Positions 22,667-31,941 of a DNA stretch of 45,938 nt are shown one piece after another (positions within the stretch are counted from its first letter, which is position 1; each line of letters opens with the position of its first letter). The position numbers and the translations under genes were made by a program. This stretch comes from Taibaiella sp. (GTDB taxonomy: Bacteria; Bacteroidota; Bacteroidia; Chitinophagales; Chitinophagaceae): NCBI GenBank assembly GCA_016786705.1, contig JAEUVV010000001.1:1-45938 (forward strand). The letters are read 5' to 3'. The notes under the pieces are model-generated. The model saw only the letters and a program-made list of their open reading frames with translations, had not been told where the DNA came from and did no database searches.

Positions 22667-23134
22667 TTAATGCCCAAAAACGATATCGTCCGGGATCTCG
22701 TTATGATCTTCATGAGGTTTTGCCGGGAAATGCAGGGATAGCGCTTCCCCGATTTCTGTAACCACCGTGCTTAGTCCGTCTTTTATCTTTCCCTGCCGGC
22801 AAAAGGCTTTTAAGGTTTCCAGCTCGTTTTTCCAGAAGTTATCCCGGCCTACTTTCTGATGAATACCCTCATCGCCTATAATGGCGATCTGCCGGTCCAG
22901 GAGCGCCATATATACCAGCACCGCGTTACGTTCCTGCGTGGCCTGCATCTTTAGCTGTCCGAATATTTCCCAGGCCCGGTCTACCGCATTCACATAGGTA
23001 CAACGGGATTCTATAAACACGCGTACCTCCCCGGAGGTGATTGATTCCGCTTTTTGAATAGCAGCCACAACCTCATCGGCATCGGCCTTTGGCAGCAGGT
23101 CACTGGTTTTATTAGGGAAAATGCCCATGTTCAT
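22667..23134 (-). CDS. TPM-domain protein (short partner)
   Basis: This 155-residue protein has no signal peptide or tail. The TPM domain has AAIQKAESITSGEVRVFIES, RNAVLVYMALLDRQIAIIGD, EGIHQKVGRDNFWKNE and ALSLHFP near the end. In Bacteroidota such short TPM proteins usually sit between lemA and the long TPM gene; here it is the first gene of the pair. It is expected to fold as a soluble domain; its function is unknown. Confidence 0.85.
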   Translation of the reverse strand: MNMGIFPNKTSDLLPKADADEVVAAIQKAESITSGEVRVFIESRCTYVNAVDRAWEIFGQLKMQATQERNAVLVYMALLDRQIAIIGDEGIHQKVGRDNFWKNELETLKAFCRQGKIKDGLSTVVTEIGEALSLHFPAKPHEDHNEIPDDIVFGH

Positions 23135-23150
23135 TCCTTTTAATAAGCTC

Positions 23151-23158
23151 CAAAGATA
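23151..23158 (-). promoter_or_regulatory. -7 element of the TPM pair
   Basis: Read leftward it is TATCTTTG, a full match to TAnnTTTG, about 17 nt upstream of the first TPM start. Confidence 0.5.
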
Positions 23159-23296
23159 ATGTATTTGCTGTAAGCTGTAAATACCGCATATGAAATCCTG
23201 AACAGGGCAGGATCTTTACCGTTGCCGTAACCTGGTAAATACAGGCTGATAGTTTTCCGTTGTTCATAGTTGCGGGTTTGGGTTACTGCATAAAAA

Positions 23297-23319
23297 AGCA
23301 CAACTTAGGAAGTTGTGCT
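23297..23319 (-). terminator. Terminator after ftsH
   Basis: Arms AGCACAACTT and AAGTTGTGCT (23297-23306, 23310-23319) with a 3-nt loop, followed leftward by a run of T on the minus strand, just past the ftsH stop. Confidence 0.8.
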
Positions 23320-23343
23320 GTATATAGGTTGAAATATTAATAT

Positions 23344-25380
23344 CTAGTTTTCGTTCGATGTCTCTTCTGTTGTGTCCGCTGGAGGTGTGCTTGCCGGGTT
23401 TTCACTTACTGAAGTTACATCTACGAAAGTATGCTCTTCAAAAGGACGTTTACCGATCAGGCGCTCCAGGTCATCTTTGTAAAGAACTTCTTTCTTTAAC
23501 AACTCTTCCGCGATGATCTCAACTTCCCTTCTTTTTTCGGTCAGTAAGCTTAAAGCTCTCTGGTAAGCCTGGTCGGAAAGGTTTTTAACTTCCTGGTCGA
23601 TGATCTTACCGGTTTCTTCACTGTAAGGTTTTTGGAAACCATTGTCATTCTGCGGATCATAGAAGGATATGTTACCGATCTTATCGTTCATACCATAAAT
23701 GCTTACCATGGCATATGCCGTACGCGTAACTTGTTGCAGGTCGCTTAAAGCGCCGGTTGAAATTTTGCCAAAGAAAATAGATTCACTCGCACGACCGCCT
23801 AAGGTCATGGTCATATCATCCAGCAGTTCCTGGGTTAAGGTCAGGTATTTTTCTTTAGGCAAATATTGTGCAAAACCCAGTGCCGCAGTACCTCTTGGTA
23901 CAATAGTTACTTTTACCAGGGGGTGTGCATGCTCCAGGAACCAGCCTGCTACGGCATGCCCTGCTTCGTGGAACGCAATTACTTTTTTCTCGTCAGGAGA
24001 GATAATTTTGCTCTTTTTCTCCAGGCCTCCTATGATACGGTCAATCGCGTCGTTGAAGTCCTGCATATCCACCTCGTTCTTGCCATTTCTTGCCGCGATC
24101 AAAGCCGCTTCATTACATACATTGGCGATATCGGCACCGGCAAATCCCGGTGTTTGTTCTGCCAGCTTCCTGATGTTCAGGTTGCTGGAAATTTTAATTT
24201 TTGATAAATGTACTTTCAGGATCGCTTCCCTTCCTTTTGCATCCGGCAGGTCTATGGAGATCTGACGGTCAAAACGGCCCGGGCGCAATAAAGCCGCATC
24301 CAGAACATCAGGCCTGTTAGTAGCAGCCAGCATAATAATGCCGCTGTCGCCACTGAAGCCGTCCATTTCTACCAGCATCTGGTTCAGGGTATTCTCCCTT
24401 TCGTCATTGCTCATTACGGCGTTTTTACCCCTTGCGCGGCCAATAGCGTCTATCTCGTCGATAAATACGATACAAGGTGCTTTTTCCCTGGCCTGTTTAA
24501 ACAGGTCTCTTACACGGCTGGCACCTACACCCACAAACATTTCCACAAAATCGGAACCGGACATGGAGAAGAAAGGTACCTGCGCTTCTCCCGCAACTGC
24601 TTTTGCCAGTAAGGTTTTACCGGTACCCGGAGGGCCTACCAGTAAGGCGCCTTTAGGGATTTTACCACCAAGCGCGGTATATTTTTTAGGATTTTTCAGG
24701 AAATCGACGATTTCCATAATTTCCACTTTTGCTTCATCCAGGCCGGCTACATCATTGAAGGTAATGTTTACCATCGCGCCTTTTTCAAACAGTTGGGCTT
24801 TTGATTTTCCGATGCTGAAGATGCCGCCGCCTGGGCCACCGGCAGCGCCGCCGCCCATTTTACGGAATACCAGTAACCAAAGCGCTACCAATACTACCGC
24901 TGGCAGGATCAGTTGCGCCAGGAATCCCCAAGGATTGCTGCGTTCAGCATTGTAGACAGGCACTTCTTTTTTGCCCTCCGTCTTCATTTGCTCCATTACC
25001 GCTTTGTAGTTCTCATTGAAAACTTCAAATTTGCCGATATTGAAAGCGTAATCATACTTTGGTTCATTGTTGCTTTTCACAAAAGCATAAGGATCATTCC
25101 CCTTTTTCTCTTCCTGCGGTGGCTTGTTGTAGTATACTTCGGCTAAGGAGTTATTGACTACGACCACTTTTGCTACTTTGTTGGCCAGGAGGTCGGTTTT
25201 AAAATCCAGGAATGATTTTGGCTGCTGATCACCTGAGCTGAAGCCGCCGCTAAAGAACTGCATGCCGATAAGAACGGCCAGTATGATCACGTAAATCCAG
25301 TAAAAATTCGTCTTGGGCTTCTTTCCCGGGCTATTGCCATTCGGGTTCGAAGGCATATCGGGACGTTTATTATTTTCCAT
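23344..25380 (-). CDS. ftsH: ATP-dependent membrane zinc protease FtsH
   Basis: The 678-residue protein has two membrane segments (about 27-43 and 152-173) flanking a periplasmic FtsH-extracellular domain. The AAA+ module has Walker A GPPGTGKT near 249, Walker [12 protein letters not shown] and the [23 protein letters not shown]. The M41 peptidase has HEAGH. An acidic Pro/Thr-rich tail ends it. FtsH hexamers degrade misfolded membrane proteins and regulators. It lies 32 nt downstream of rsfS. Confidence 0.97.
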   Translation of the reverse strand: MENNKRPDMPSNPNGNSPGKKPKTNFYWIYVIILAVLIGMQFFSGGFSSGDQQPKSFLDFKTDLLANKVAKVVVVNNSLAEVYYNKPPQEEKKGNDPYAFVKSNNEPKYDYAFNIGKFEVFNENYKAVMEQMKTEGKKEVPVYNAERSNPWGFLAQLILPAVVLVALWLLVFRKMGGGAAGGPGGGIFSIGKSKAQLFEKGAMVNITFNDVAGLDEAKVEIMEIVDFLKNPKKYTALGGKIPKGALLVGPPGTGKTLLAKAVAGEAQVPFFSMSGSDFVEMFVGVGASRVRDLFKQAREKAPCIVFIDEIDAIGRARGKNAVMSNDERENTLNQMLVEMDGFSGDSGIIMLAATNRPDVLDAALLRPGRFDRQISIDLPDAKGREAILKVHLSKIKISSNLNIRKLAEQTPGFAGADIANVCNEAALIAARNGKNEVDMQDFNDAIDRIIGGLEKKSKIISPDEKKVIAFHEAGHAVAGWFLEHAHPLVKVTIVPRGTAALGFAQYLPKEKYLTLTQELLDDMTMTLGGRASESIFFGKISTGALSDLQQVTRTAYAMVSIYGMNDKIGNISFYDPQNDNGFQKPYSEETGKIIDQEVKNLSDQAYQRALSLLTEKRREVEIIAEELLKKEVLYKDDLERLIGKRPFEEHTFVDVTSVSENPASTPPADTTEETSNEN

Positions 25381-25412
25381 GCTAAAAATCTAAAACTATT
25401 ATAAGAGATTAC

Positions 25413-25850
25413 TCATTGTTGTTTTTTTCCTTTCGGATCAGGAATTATTTCATCATGGCGTTCTTTTTCAGCATCCATCCATAGCCCTTCTATATCGTAG
25501 AAACCACGTTCTTCCGTTTGGAAGACATGTACTACGATATTGACATAGTCTACCAGGGTCCATTGCTGTCCCTGTTCTGAATGATAAGGTTTTTCTTTGC
25601 ATAATTTATGCACCTCTGACTCCACGAAATCTGCTATGGCGCGTACCTGTATGTGTGTTTGGGCATCGCAGACAATAAAAAAGTCGGCCACAGCCTCCTC
25701 TATATTTCTTAAATCAAGTGAAACGATGCGTTCTCCTTTTTTATCCTGTATTGCCTTAATGATGGTCTTGAAAATATCGCTATCTCTGCTGATGCGTTGC
25801 TGTGCCTTTTTTATAACGGCTTTTTTGGCCGTTCCTGATTGTTTGTCCAA
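25413..25850 (-). CDS. rsfS: Ribosomal silencing factor RsfS
   Basis: The 145-residue protein has the RsfS/Iojap domain (IIKAIQDKKGERIVSLDLRN, ADFFIVCDAQTHIQVRAIAD, WTLVDYVNIVVHVFQTEERG, then FYDIEGLW). It binds uL14 and keeps the large subunit from joining the small one when nutrients are low. It has a short basic N-terminal extension. It heads the rsfS-ftsH pair and diverges from birA. Confidence 0.95.
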   Translation of the reverse strand: MDKQSGTAKKAVIKKAQQRISRDSDIFKTIIKAIQDKKGERIVSLDLRNIEEAVADFFIVCDAQTHIQVRAIADFVESEVHKLCKEKPYHSEQGQQWTLVDYVNIVVHVFQTEERGFYDIEGLWMDAEKERHDEIIPDPKGKKQQ

Positions 25851-25894
25851 TATTTGAAGAAAGTTATTGAAAATTAAAAATATATATTTTTATA

Positions 25895-26686
25895 TTGCGC
25901 TCAAAATTAAGAAATCTTTTGACAATACAAACTGTTAAACCTAACCCAAAATGGCTGTATGCCCTTGATATTATTGATAGTACCAATAACTATGCCATAG
26001 GCTTGCTGGAAGACGGATTGGCACATCACGGGGATGTAGTGTGGGCGCTGGAACAAACTGCCGGGAAAGGGCAGCGGGGAAAGAAATGGGAAGCTAAAGC
26101 CGGCGAGAATATTATGATGACCCTGGTGGTACAACCGGGACAGGTACTCGCGACAAACCCCTTCCACCTGAATATGGTTGTAGCGAATACGATTACCACT
26201 TATTTTAAAAACATTTATCCCTACTGGCAGGTGGCGATAAAGTGGCCCAATGACATATTTATTAATGCCAAAAAGACAGTGGGTATTCTTATTGAAAATG
26301 TTTTTCGCGGCAGTCAATGGTCTCACGCCATTATTGGCATGGGTATTAATGTCAATCAGCGTGTATTCCCGGAACACCTGGCTAACGCTACTTCTTTACA
26401 CAATGCATCCGGATTGAGCTATGATCTTAAAGAAATAATAACAGATATCAGGGCAGGTATTTTAAATGAGCTCCAGGCAAGTAACGGGGAAAGTTTTGAA
26501 AAAGCGAGAGCGGCGTATAATGAAAACTTATTAGGTGCCGGAAGTGTAAGGGATTTCCGCTTAAGTAATGATGAGGAGATTTTTGAAGCTAAAGTGCTGG
26601 AAGTGGACCCTGAAGGAATGCTTTTGCTGCAGACTAAAGAAGGTTTGTTAAAATGTGCCTCGGGGAGTGTACAATGGCTTTTGTAA
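25895..26686 (+). CDS. birA: Biotin-[acetyl-CoA carboxylase] ligase BirA (catalytic domain only)
   Basis: The protein of about 255-263 residues has the biotin ligase core: DIIDSTNNYA, ALEQTAGKGQRGKKWEAKAG (biotinyl-AMP loop), VAIKWPNDIFINAKKTVGIL and IGMGINVNQ. The C-terminal SH3-like domain ends at VQWLL. No N-terminal winged helix is present, so it should not act as a repressor. There is no ATG before the conserved region; the start is TTG at 25895 or TTG at 25919. The TATATTG at 25891-25897 resembles a -7 element and would favour the later start. Confidence 0.93.
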   Translation: MRSKLRNLLTIQTVKPNPKWLYALDIIDSTNNYAIGLLEDGLAHHGDVVWALEQTAGKGQRGKKWEAKAGENIMMTLVVQPGQVLATNPFHLNMVVANTITTYFKNIYPYWQVAIKWPNDIFINAKKTVGILIENVFRGSQWSHAIIGMGINVNQRVFPEHLANATSLHNASGLSYDLKEIITDIRAGILNELQASNGESFEKARAAYNENLLGAGSVRDFRLSNDEEIFEAKVLEVDPEGMLLLQTKEGLLKCASGSVQWLL

Positions 26687-26692
26687 TATGCG

Positions 26693-26737
26693 AAAAATAT
26701 TGCCTTTATCGTTGCTATGATTAAAGGCAATATTTTT
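26693..26737. terminator. Hairpin between birA and lptE
   Basis: Perfect 16-bp arms AAAAATATTGCCTTTA (26693-26708) and TAAAGGCAATATTTTT (26722-26737) with a 13-nt loop and terminal T-run. It ends just before the lptE promoter element. Confidence 0.75.
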
Positions 26738-26739
26738 AA

Positions 26740-26747
26740 TACTTTTG
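26740..26747 (+). promoter_or_regulatory. -7 element of lptE-secG operon
   Basis: TACTTTTG matches TAnnTTTG, 14 nt before the lptE ATG at 26762, directly after the birA terminator. Confidence 0.5.
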
Positions 26748-26761
26748 CAGTTGGATTATTT

Positions 26762-27271
26762 ATGAAGCGATATTTAATATTATTAGGGATATCCTGTATA
26801 GCCATCATGCTATTTGCAGGTTGCGGGGTTTATTCATTCACGGGGGCGAGTATTCCCGGGAAAACGCTGATGATCCAGACCCTGGAAAATACATCCTCGA
26901 ATGTGGTCCCTACATTAAGTGCCAGCCTGACTGAGAAGATCAGGAGCCGTATCTTGTCCCAGACGGGACTTACGCCGGTACAAAATAACGCGGATTATGA
27001 AATTACCGGGAGCATCACCTCTTATAATGTGACCGTTTCCGGTGTGGGCGATGCGCAGACGGCGCAGGCTTCGCAAAACAGGCTGACGATTACCGTACAG
27101 GTGGAGTTTAAAAATAAAATGGATGAAAAGGCCAGCTTCAAGCAGTCATTCAGCAGGTTTGATGATTTCCCGGCTAACCAGCCGATTACTTCTCATGAAG
27201 CCAGGATGATGGAGCGCATCGGCAATGAGCTGGCGGATGATATCTTTAATAAAGCATTTGTAAACTGGTAA
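26762..27271 (+). CDS. lptE: LPS assembly lipoprotein LptE
   Basis: From the ATG at 26762 the protein is 169 residues. It has a lipoprotein signal (LLGISCIAIMLFAGC, lipobox FAGC) followed at once by GVYSFTGASIPGKTLMIQTL, the LptE beginning. NTSSNVVPTLSASLTEKIRS, then RI, DYEITGSITSYNV and NRLTITVQVEFKN complete the domain. It plugs the LptD barrel that delivers lipopolysaccharide to the outer leaflet. The longer frame from 26717 starts inside the hairpin and is rejected. First gene of lptE-TPR-secG. Confidence 0.92.
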   Translation: MKRYLILLGISCIAIMLFAGCGVYSFTGASIPGKTLMIQTLENTSSNVVPTLSASLTEKIRSRILSQTGLTPVQNNADYEITGSITSYNVTVSGVGDAQTAQASQNRLTITVQVEFKNKMDEKASFKQSFSRFDDFPANQPITSHEARMMERIGNELADDIFNKAFVNW

Positions 27272-27279
27272 ATTTAAAC

Positions 27280-28038
27280 ATGTTGATAACAGGAACACAT
27301 ATTCATGAGTGGCTGCAAGCCCCGGCAAAGCTGGAAAAAGAGAGTGAGCAATCTTTAGAAACCCTGCTCGGTGAATATCCCTATTTTACACCTGCCAACC
27401 TGTTGTTACATTTTGCCAGGGAAGGTGGGAACAGGGACATAATATTTGAAGAATTATATGGCTATAACCCGGTTGTCTTTCATTACTGGAACGAAGAACT
27501 TCGATGGGAGTTAATGAATACGACAATGTCGGGCGCAAAAAAAAGCTGGGAAGACCTGAACGAGGTATTCCTGGAGCATGAAAAGGAACAGGGAACGAAA
27601 GACTATTTCCAGACTATGGGCATCGAGGTAACGGATGAATGGCCTTCGCTCGAAAACAAGGATAATCATGATGGAGGCGAGCAGTCCCTGCTGGTAGTGA
27701 TGAGCTTCGCGGAATGGTTGCAGTTTATACAAAGAAAAACCAGGGCAGAGCAGGAAGAAGAAGAAGAAAAACGCGCCCTGAAAGCGCAATGGCAGAAGCA
27801 AAAAATGACCGAGGCCATTGAAGAGGAAAATGAAGAAATACCGGCACAGGTGTTTGAAATGGCCGTAAATTCCATATCCCGTGAAGATGGTATCGTGAGC
27901 GAGTCTATGGCCGTAGTTTATGAAAAACAAGGAAAGTTCAAGGAGGCGATTAATATATATAGAAAATTAAGTTTGAATAATCCGGAGAAAAGTATTTATT
28001 TTGCTGACAAAATAGAAAATTTACAAAAAGAAATATAA
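27280..28038 (+). CDS. Conserved hypothetical protein with C-terminal TPR-like motif
   Basis: The 252-residue cytosolic, acidic protein starts 8 nt after lptE and ends 7 nt before secG. An N-terminal region (LETLLGEYPYFTPANLLLHF) and a Trp-rich middle lead to a long charged coil (QEEEEEKRALKAQWQKQKMT). The C-terminal helix pair (SMAVVYEKQGKFKEAINIYR, then KLSLNNPEKS) looks like one tetratricopeptide repeat. I recognise it only as a Bacteroidota-conserved neighbour of secG. Confidence 0.75.
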   Translation: MLITGTHIHEWLQAPAKLEKESEQSLETLLGEYPYFTPANLLLHFAREGGNRDIIFEELYGYNPVVFHYWNEELRWELMNTTMSGAKKSWEDLNEVFLEHEKEQGTKDYFQTMGIEVTDEWPSLENKDNHDGGEQSLLVVMSFAEWLQFIQRKTRAEQEEEEEKRALKAQWQKQKMTEAIEEENEEIPAQVFEMAVNSISREDGIVSESMAVVYEKQGKFKEAINIYRKLSLNNPEKSIYFADKIENLQKEI

Positions 28039-28045
28039 TTAAAAG

Positions 28046-28366
28046 ATGACTAACCTATTAATAGTTTTAGCAATTATTGCTTGTGTGGTATTGGCATTTT
28101 TCGTCCTGGTTCAGAAACCAAAAGGCGGAGGTCTGTCGGGCTCTTTCGGAAGTGTGGGCAATCAGGTAATGGGGGTACAGAAGTCAGGTGATGTGATGGA
28201 GAAAGGTACCTGGTATACTATGGCGGTGATCGCGATCCTGGTAGTAGGTTCTACCTTTACTTTAGGGGTTAATGCCAATAGAAAAGCGGCACAACAGGAA
28301 GCAGCCGCACAACAGCAGCAAGCGCAACAACAACAAGGACAGCAGCAACAAGCACCTGCTCAATAA
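28046..28366 (+). CDS. secG: Preprotein translocase subunit SecG
   Basis: The 106-residue protein has two transmembrane helices (about 3-20 and 55-75) separated by the SecG loop QKPKGGGLSGSFGSVGNQVM. The tail is nearly all Gln and Ala (QQQQAQQQQGQQQQAPAQ), a compositional feature and a likely source of length variation. SecG assists SecYE in export. Last gene of the lptE operon. Confidence 0.95.
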   Translation: MTNLLIVLAIIACVVLAFFVLVQKPKGGGLSGSFGSVGNQVMGVQKSGDVMEKGTWYTMAVIAILVVGSTFTLGVNANRKAAQQEAAAQQQQAQQQQGQQQQAPAQ

Positions 28367-28386
28367 GGAATAAAGAATTAAATAAT

Positions 28387-28416
28387 TGATCGGCAGTCTT
28401 TTACAGGCTGTCGATT
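28387..28416 (+). terminator. Terminator after secG
   Basis: ATCGGCAGTC pairs with GGCTGTCGAT through two G-T wobbles around a 7-nt loop, then T-run. Confidence 0.7.
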
Positions 28417-28442
28417 TTTATTGTAATTTGACCCGGGGTAAA

Positions 28443-28473
28443 TTTGCAAATGAGGGAAAAAAACATACCTTTG
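28443..28473 (+). promoter_or_regulatory. Promoter of the acyl-CoA dehydrogenase gene
   Basis: TTTG at 28443-28446, a 19-bp spacer and TACCTTTG at 28466-28473 give a textbook Bacteroidota promoter. The leader is about 43 nt. Confidence 0.75.
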
Positions 28474-28521
28474 CCTGTCGCATTTATGATCAAAAATTTT
28501 ACTTAAAAAATAAAAAATAAT

Positions 28522-29661
28522 ATGAATTTCCAATTAACAGAAGAGCAGTTAATGATTCAGAAAGCAGCTCGTGATTTTGCTCAAACCGAATTGTTACCCG
28601 GTGTAATCGAAAGAGATGACCAGCAAAAATTCCCGGCAGAACAAATTAAGAAATTAGGGGAGCTTGGCTTTATGGGAATGATGGTAGATCCTAAATATGG
28701 TGGTGCCGGAATGGATACTGTTTCTTATGTATTGGCAATGGAAGAGATCTCTAAAGTGGATGCTTCTGCTTCTGTATGTATGAGTGTAAATAACTCATTG
28801 GTATGCTGGGGTATAGAAACATTTGCCAGCGAAGAGCAAAAACAAAAATACCTGGTACCTCTTGCCAGTGGCCAGGCGATCGGCGCTTTCCTGCTGAGTG
28901 AGCCGGAAGCCGGTTCTGATGCGACTTCTCAACGCACTACTGCTTTTGTAGATGGTGATGATTATATCCTGAACGGGGTTAAAAACTGGATCACTAATGG
29001 TAACTCGGCAGATTATTATATTGTAATTGCACAAACTGATGTAGAAAAAGGTCATAAAGGTATTAACGCGTTCATCGTGGAAAAAGCCTGGGCCGGTGTA
29101 ACGGTTGGTGCAAAAGAAAACAAAATGGGTATCCGTGGCTCTGACACCCATACTATCATGTTCCAGGACGTAAGAGTGCCAAAGGCTAACCGTATCGGTG
29201 AAGATGGTTTCGGCTTTACTTTCGCTATGAAAGTATTAAGCGGTGGACGTATCGGTATCGCTTCCCAGGCCTTGGGTATCGCCAGCGGCGCATTGGAATT
29301 GGCTACCAAGTATTCAAAAGAGCGTAAAGCATTCGGTAAAGAAATCATGCACCACCAGGCCATCGCATTCAAGTTAGCTGATATGGCTACAGACGTGGAA
29401 GCCGCAAGATTATTGTGCCTGAAAGCTGCCTGGTTGAAAGATCAGCATGAAAATTATGATGTAGCTTCTGCTACCGCGAAATTATTTGCTTCCCAGATCG
29501 CACAAACGGTAACCAACGAAGCGGTTCAGATTCATGGCGGATACGGTTATGTAAAAGAATTCCACGTAGAGCGTTTAATGCGCGATGCGAAAATCACGCA
29601 GATCTATGAAGGTACCAGCGAAGTACAAAAAATCGTGATCAGCAGATCATTGTTGAAATAA
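28522..29661 (+). CDS. Acyl-CoA dehydrogenase (short/medium chain type)
   Basis: The 379-residue FAD enzyme shows the N-terminal helical domain (FQLTEEQLMIQKAARDFAQT), GAFLLSEPEAGSDATSQRTT (FAD/substrate strand), NGVKNWITNG, KMGIRGSDTHTIMFQDVRVP, RIGIASQALGIASGALELA, RKAFGKEI and AVQIHGGYGYVKEFHVERLM, then RDAKI. IYEGTSEVQKI holds the catalytic Glu in the butyryl-CoA-dehydrogenase position. It oxidises acyl-CoA to enoyl-CoA in beta-oxidation. It is a single gene with its own strong promoter and terminator; no etfAB nearby. Confidence 0.95.
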   Translation: MNFQLTEEQLMIQKAARDFAQTELLPGVIERDDQQKFPAEQIKKLGELGFMGMMVDPKYGGAGMDTVSYVLAMEEISKVDASASVCMSVNNSLVCWGIETFASEEQKQKYLVPLASGQAIGAFLLSEPEAGSDATSQRTTAFVDGDDYILNGVKNWITNGNSADYYIVIAQTDVEKGHKGINAFIVEKAWAGVTVGAKENKMGIRGSDTHTIMFQDVRVPKANRIGEDGFGFTFAMKVLSGGRIGIASQALGIASGALELATKYSKERKAFGKEIMHHQAIAFKLADMATDVEAARLLCLKAAWLKDQHENYDVASATAKLFASQIAQTVTNEAVQIHGGYGYVKEFHVERLMRDAKITQIYEGTSEVQKIVISRSLLK

Positions 29662-29682
29662 GCTTATTCAATATAGCAGCAC

Positions 29683-29708
29683 AAAAGACCGGATCAATCC
29701 GGTCTTTT
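29683..29708 (+). terminator. Terminator after the acyl-CoA dehydrogenase gene
   Basis: AAAAGACCGGA and TCCGGTCTTTT form an 11-bp perfect stem with a 4-nt loop and T-run. Confidence 0.85.
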
Positions 29709-29810
29709 TGCTTTTATGAGCCGTAGTAAGAATCTCTTGCACCAACGTTTGGCCGGAATCTGCTGTCTTTATTATACTGAACCTTATTCCTTAATAACCA
29801 ATTCTTTACC

Positions 29811-31919
29811 ATGCGAACAAACCTGTTGTTAGTGCTTTTGATCGGCTTTTGTTTTACTTATCAAAGCTCCCTGGCACAGGGCGAAAATATGAATTGGCAT
29901 TACGGCAGAAACCTGTCGCTTAACTTTGGGCAGACCCCATTGACCTTAGGGACCAGTCAGGTGAATGTGATGGAAGGTTGCTCCAGCGTAAGTGATGCCA
30001 ACGGCAATTTACTGTTTTATACTACAGGGTTTAAGATCTGGGACAAAAACGGCGTTGAAATGCCCAATGCCACCGGTTTGCAGGGGAACGGGCCCATATT
30101 GCCACCACAGCCGGACCCTTTTGGTTCCGGTTATAAAAGCGTATATATCATCAAGCATCCGGGCAATAGCCAGAGGTATTTTGTGGTAAGTGGCGACCCC
30201 TATGAGGAGCCGGTAAAAAAACTATATTATCATGTGGTGGATATGAGCCTTAATAATGGCCTTGGAGATGTGGTGCCGGGCCAGAAGAATATAGTCATTA
30301 TGAGCGATGTAAGTGAAAATTTATCAGTAATAGGAGGCGCAGATTGCCACACCTACTGGTTGGTAGCTCCTAAAGATGGTTATAGCGATCAATACTATAC
30401 GTTCAAGATAGATGCAACAGGCTTCCATAACACTCCTGTGATTAACACACTGCCTATGGCCGTGTATGGATTAAAAGAGTTATTCCAGACTAAAAATGGT
30501 CATACTGTTATTGGTGTTTCAAATACACATCTTTTTACTATGGAGTTTGATGGGGTTAATGGCACGCTTAGTAATTTTGATACTATTTCTACATCATTAA
30601 ACACAACTCCCCATTACAATTCGGCACCGGGAATAAGTAAAGACAAAACGAAATTTTATTTTGGCAATGGTATGCTGAACAACCTCTACCAGGTTGATTT
30701 AAACCTGTTACCCAACCTGAGCGCTGTTAAGAATTCAATGGCAGAAGTGATACCGGCACCCGCCGCGGGATTTAGTAATATATTCTACTTAAGAACAGCA
30801 CCTGTTGGGGATAAAATATATGTTATTCACCATCTGTATATCAATAATGGTCTTACGCCCTATCTCTCCAGCCTGGACAATGCCAGCCAGCCCGCAGCAC
30901 AGGTTGTTTATACACAGTCGGCATTACCCTTCGCACCTCCCGGAAACCCATATGCTGTTTATTACAGTTTAGGTACTGATGTAGTCGTCAATCCGCCTTC
31001 CGATAGCTTCTTTAATAGGGCTCCTGATACTGCATTTTGCGATCAGGGTAGCTACCAGCTTAACTGTACCAATCCAAATGCCAGCCAGTTCGAATGGAGT
31101 ACAGGTGCGACCACTCCTTCAATTACAGTAACACAATCCGGTACTTACTGGGTAAAAAGCAGCAATGCTTGTGAGATCTTTTTTGATACATTCGAGGTAG
31201 ACTTCATCGTCCCGGAAGTCATCTTACCTGCTGATACCAGCCTGTGTACCGGCAAGAGCCTGGTGATTGAGCCTATCGCTAACAATGCAGATAGCTATTT
31301 ATGGAACACGGGAGCTACAAGTGCCACCCTGACCGTAACCGGGCCGGGAACTTACTACCTGGAGGTCACACAGCAAGGCTGTAAAGCTACAGATACGATA
31401 CATATTGAAGCAATCAGTTCTTACGTGACTATTTTGCAGGAGGACACGTTTATCTGTAATAGCATGCCAATAACTATAAAAGCCAGCTCTAACCTGGAAA
31501 GTACTTTTTCCTGGAATGACGGAACTACCGGTCCAATACTTACGCCAACTGTAAGTGGCCAATATGTGGTCACTGCTGTAAACCGTTGTGGCAGTTTTAC
31601 AGATGAAGTTATGGTTGATGTGATTGATTGTGACTGTTCGGTAAAAGTACCCAATGCTTTTACGCCTAATGGCGACGGGCTGAATGACGTACTGGCACCA
31701 GCAGTAGCTTCCGGCTGTAATATGCAGGCTTTTAACTTCAGGGTTTACAACCGCTTTGGACAACTCGTGTTTACCGGCATACGCCCGGGGCAGGGTTGGG
31801 ATGGTTATTTTAAAGGCCGGCCGGCTGAAACGGGGACTTATATGTACTACCTGGAGTATAAAGACAGGTATTCCGGTAGCAGTGTGCAATTCAAAGGAGA
31901 TTTTACATTGATCAGGTAA
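29811..31919 (+). CDS. Large secreted surface protein with class B type 9 sorting domain
   Basis: The 702-residue protein has a signal peptide (LLLVLLIGFCFTYQSSLAQ). About 370 residues follow that look like a propeller of WHYG/FGNG-type repeats (NMNWHYGRNLSLNFGQTPLT; KTKFYFGNGMLNNLYQVDLN). Three immunoglobulin/PKD-like repeats come next, each with a WSTGATTPSITV or YLWNTGATSATLTV type strand and a GTYYLEV-type end. The final 90 residues (KVPNAFTPNGDGLNDVLAP, FRVYNRFGQLVFTG, GWDGYFKGRPAETGTYMYYL) are the gliding-motility-associated class B sorting domain. It should be secreted by the type 9 system and held at the surface. The ligand is unknown. Confidence 0.92.
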   Translation: MRTNLLLVLLIGFCFTYQSSLAQGENMNWHYGRNLSLNFGQTPLTLGTSQVNVMEGCSSVSDANGNLLFYTTGFKIWDKNGVEMPNATGLQGNGPILPPQPDPFGSGYKSVYIIKHPGNSQRYFVVSGDPYEEPVKKLYYHVVDMSLNNGLGDVVPGQKNIVIMSDVSENLSVIGGADCHTYWLVAPKDGYSDQYYTFKIDATGFHNTPVINTLPMAVYGLKELFQTKNGHTVIGVSNTHLFTMEFDGVNGTLSNFDTISTSLNTTPHYNSAPGISKDKTKFYFGNGMLNNLYQVDLNLLPNLSAVKNSMAEVIPAPAAGFSNIFYLRTAPVGDKIYVIHHLYINNGLTPYLSSLDNASQPAAQVVYTQSALPFAPPGNPYAVYYSLGTDVVVNPPSDSFFNRAPDTAFCDQGSYQLNCTNPNASQFEWSTGATTPSITVTQSGTYWVKSSNACEIFFDTFEVDFIVPEVILPADTSLCTGKSLVIEPIANNADSYLWNTGATSATLTVTGPGTYYLEVTQQGCKATDTIHIEAISSYVTILQEDTFICNSMPITIKASSNLESTFSWNDGTTGPILTPTVSGQYVVTAVNRCGSFTDEVMVDVIDCDCSVKVPNAFTPNGDGLNDVLAPAVASGCNMQAFNFRVYNRFGQLVFTGIRPGQGWDGYFKGRPAETGTYMYYLEYKDRYSGSSVQFKGDFTLIR

Positions 31920-31941
31920 TTTATTTTGAACTATCTTTTGG

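Noticed and set aside
24338..24955. Long plus-strand frame of about 205 codons
   Set aside because: It lies wholly opposite the AAA+ part of ftsH and has no domain; it is a shadow frame.
28280..28366. CAA/CAG-rich repeat as a CRISPR or satellite
   Set aside because: It is the Gln/Ala-rich tail of SecG; there is no regular repeat-spacer structure anywhere in the window.
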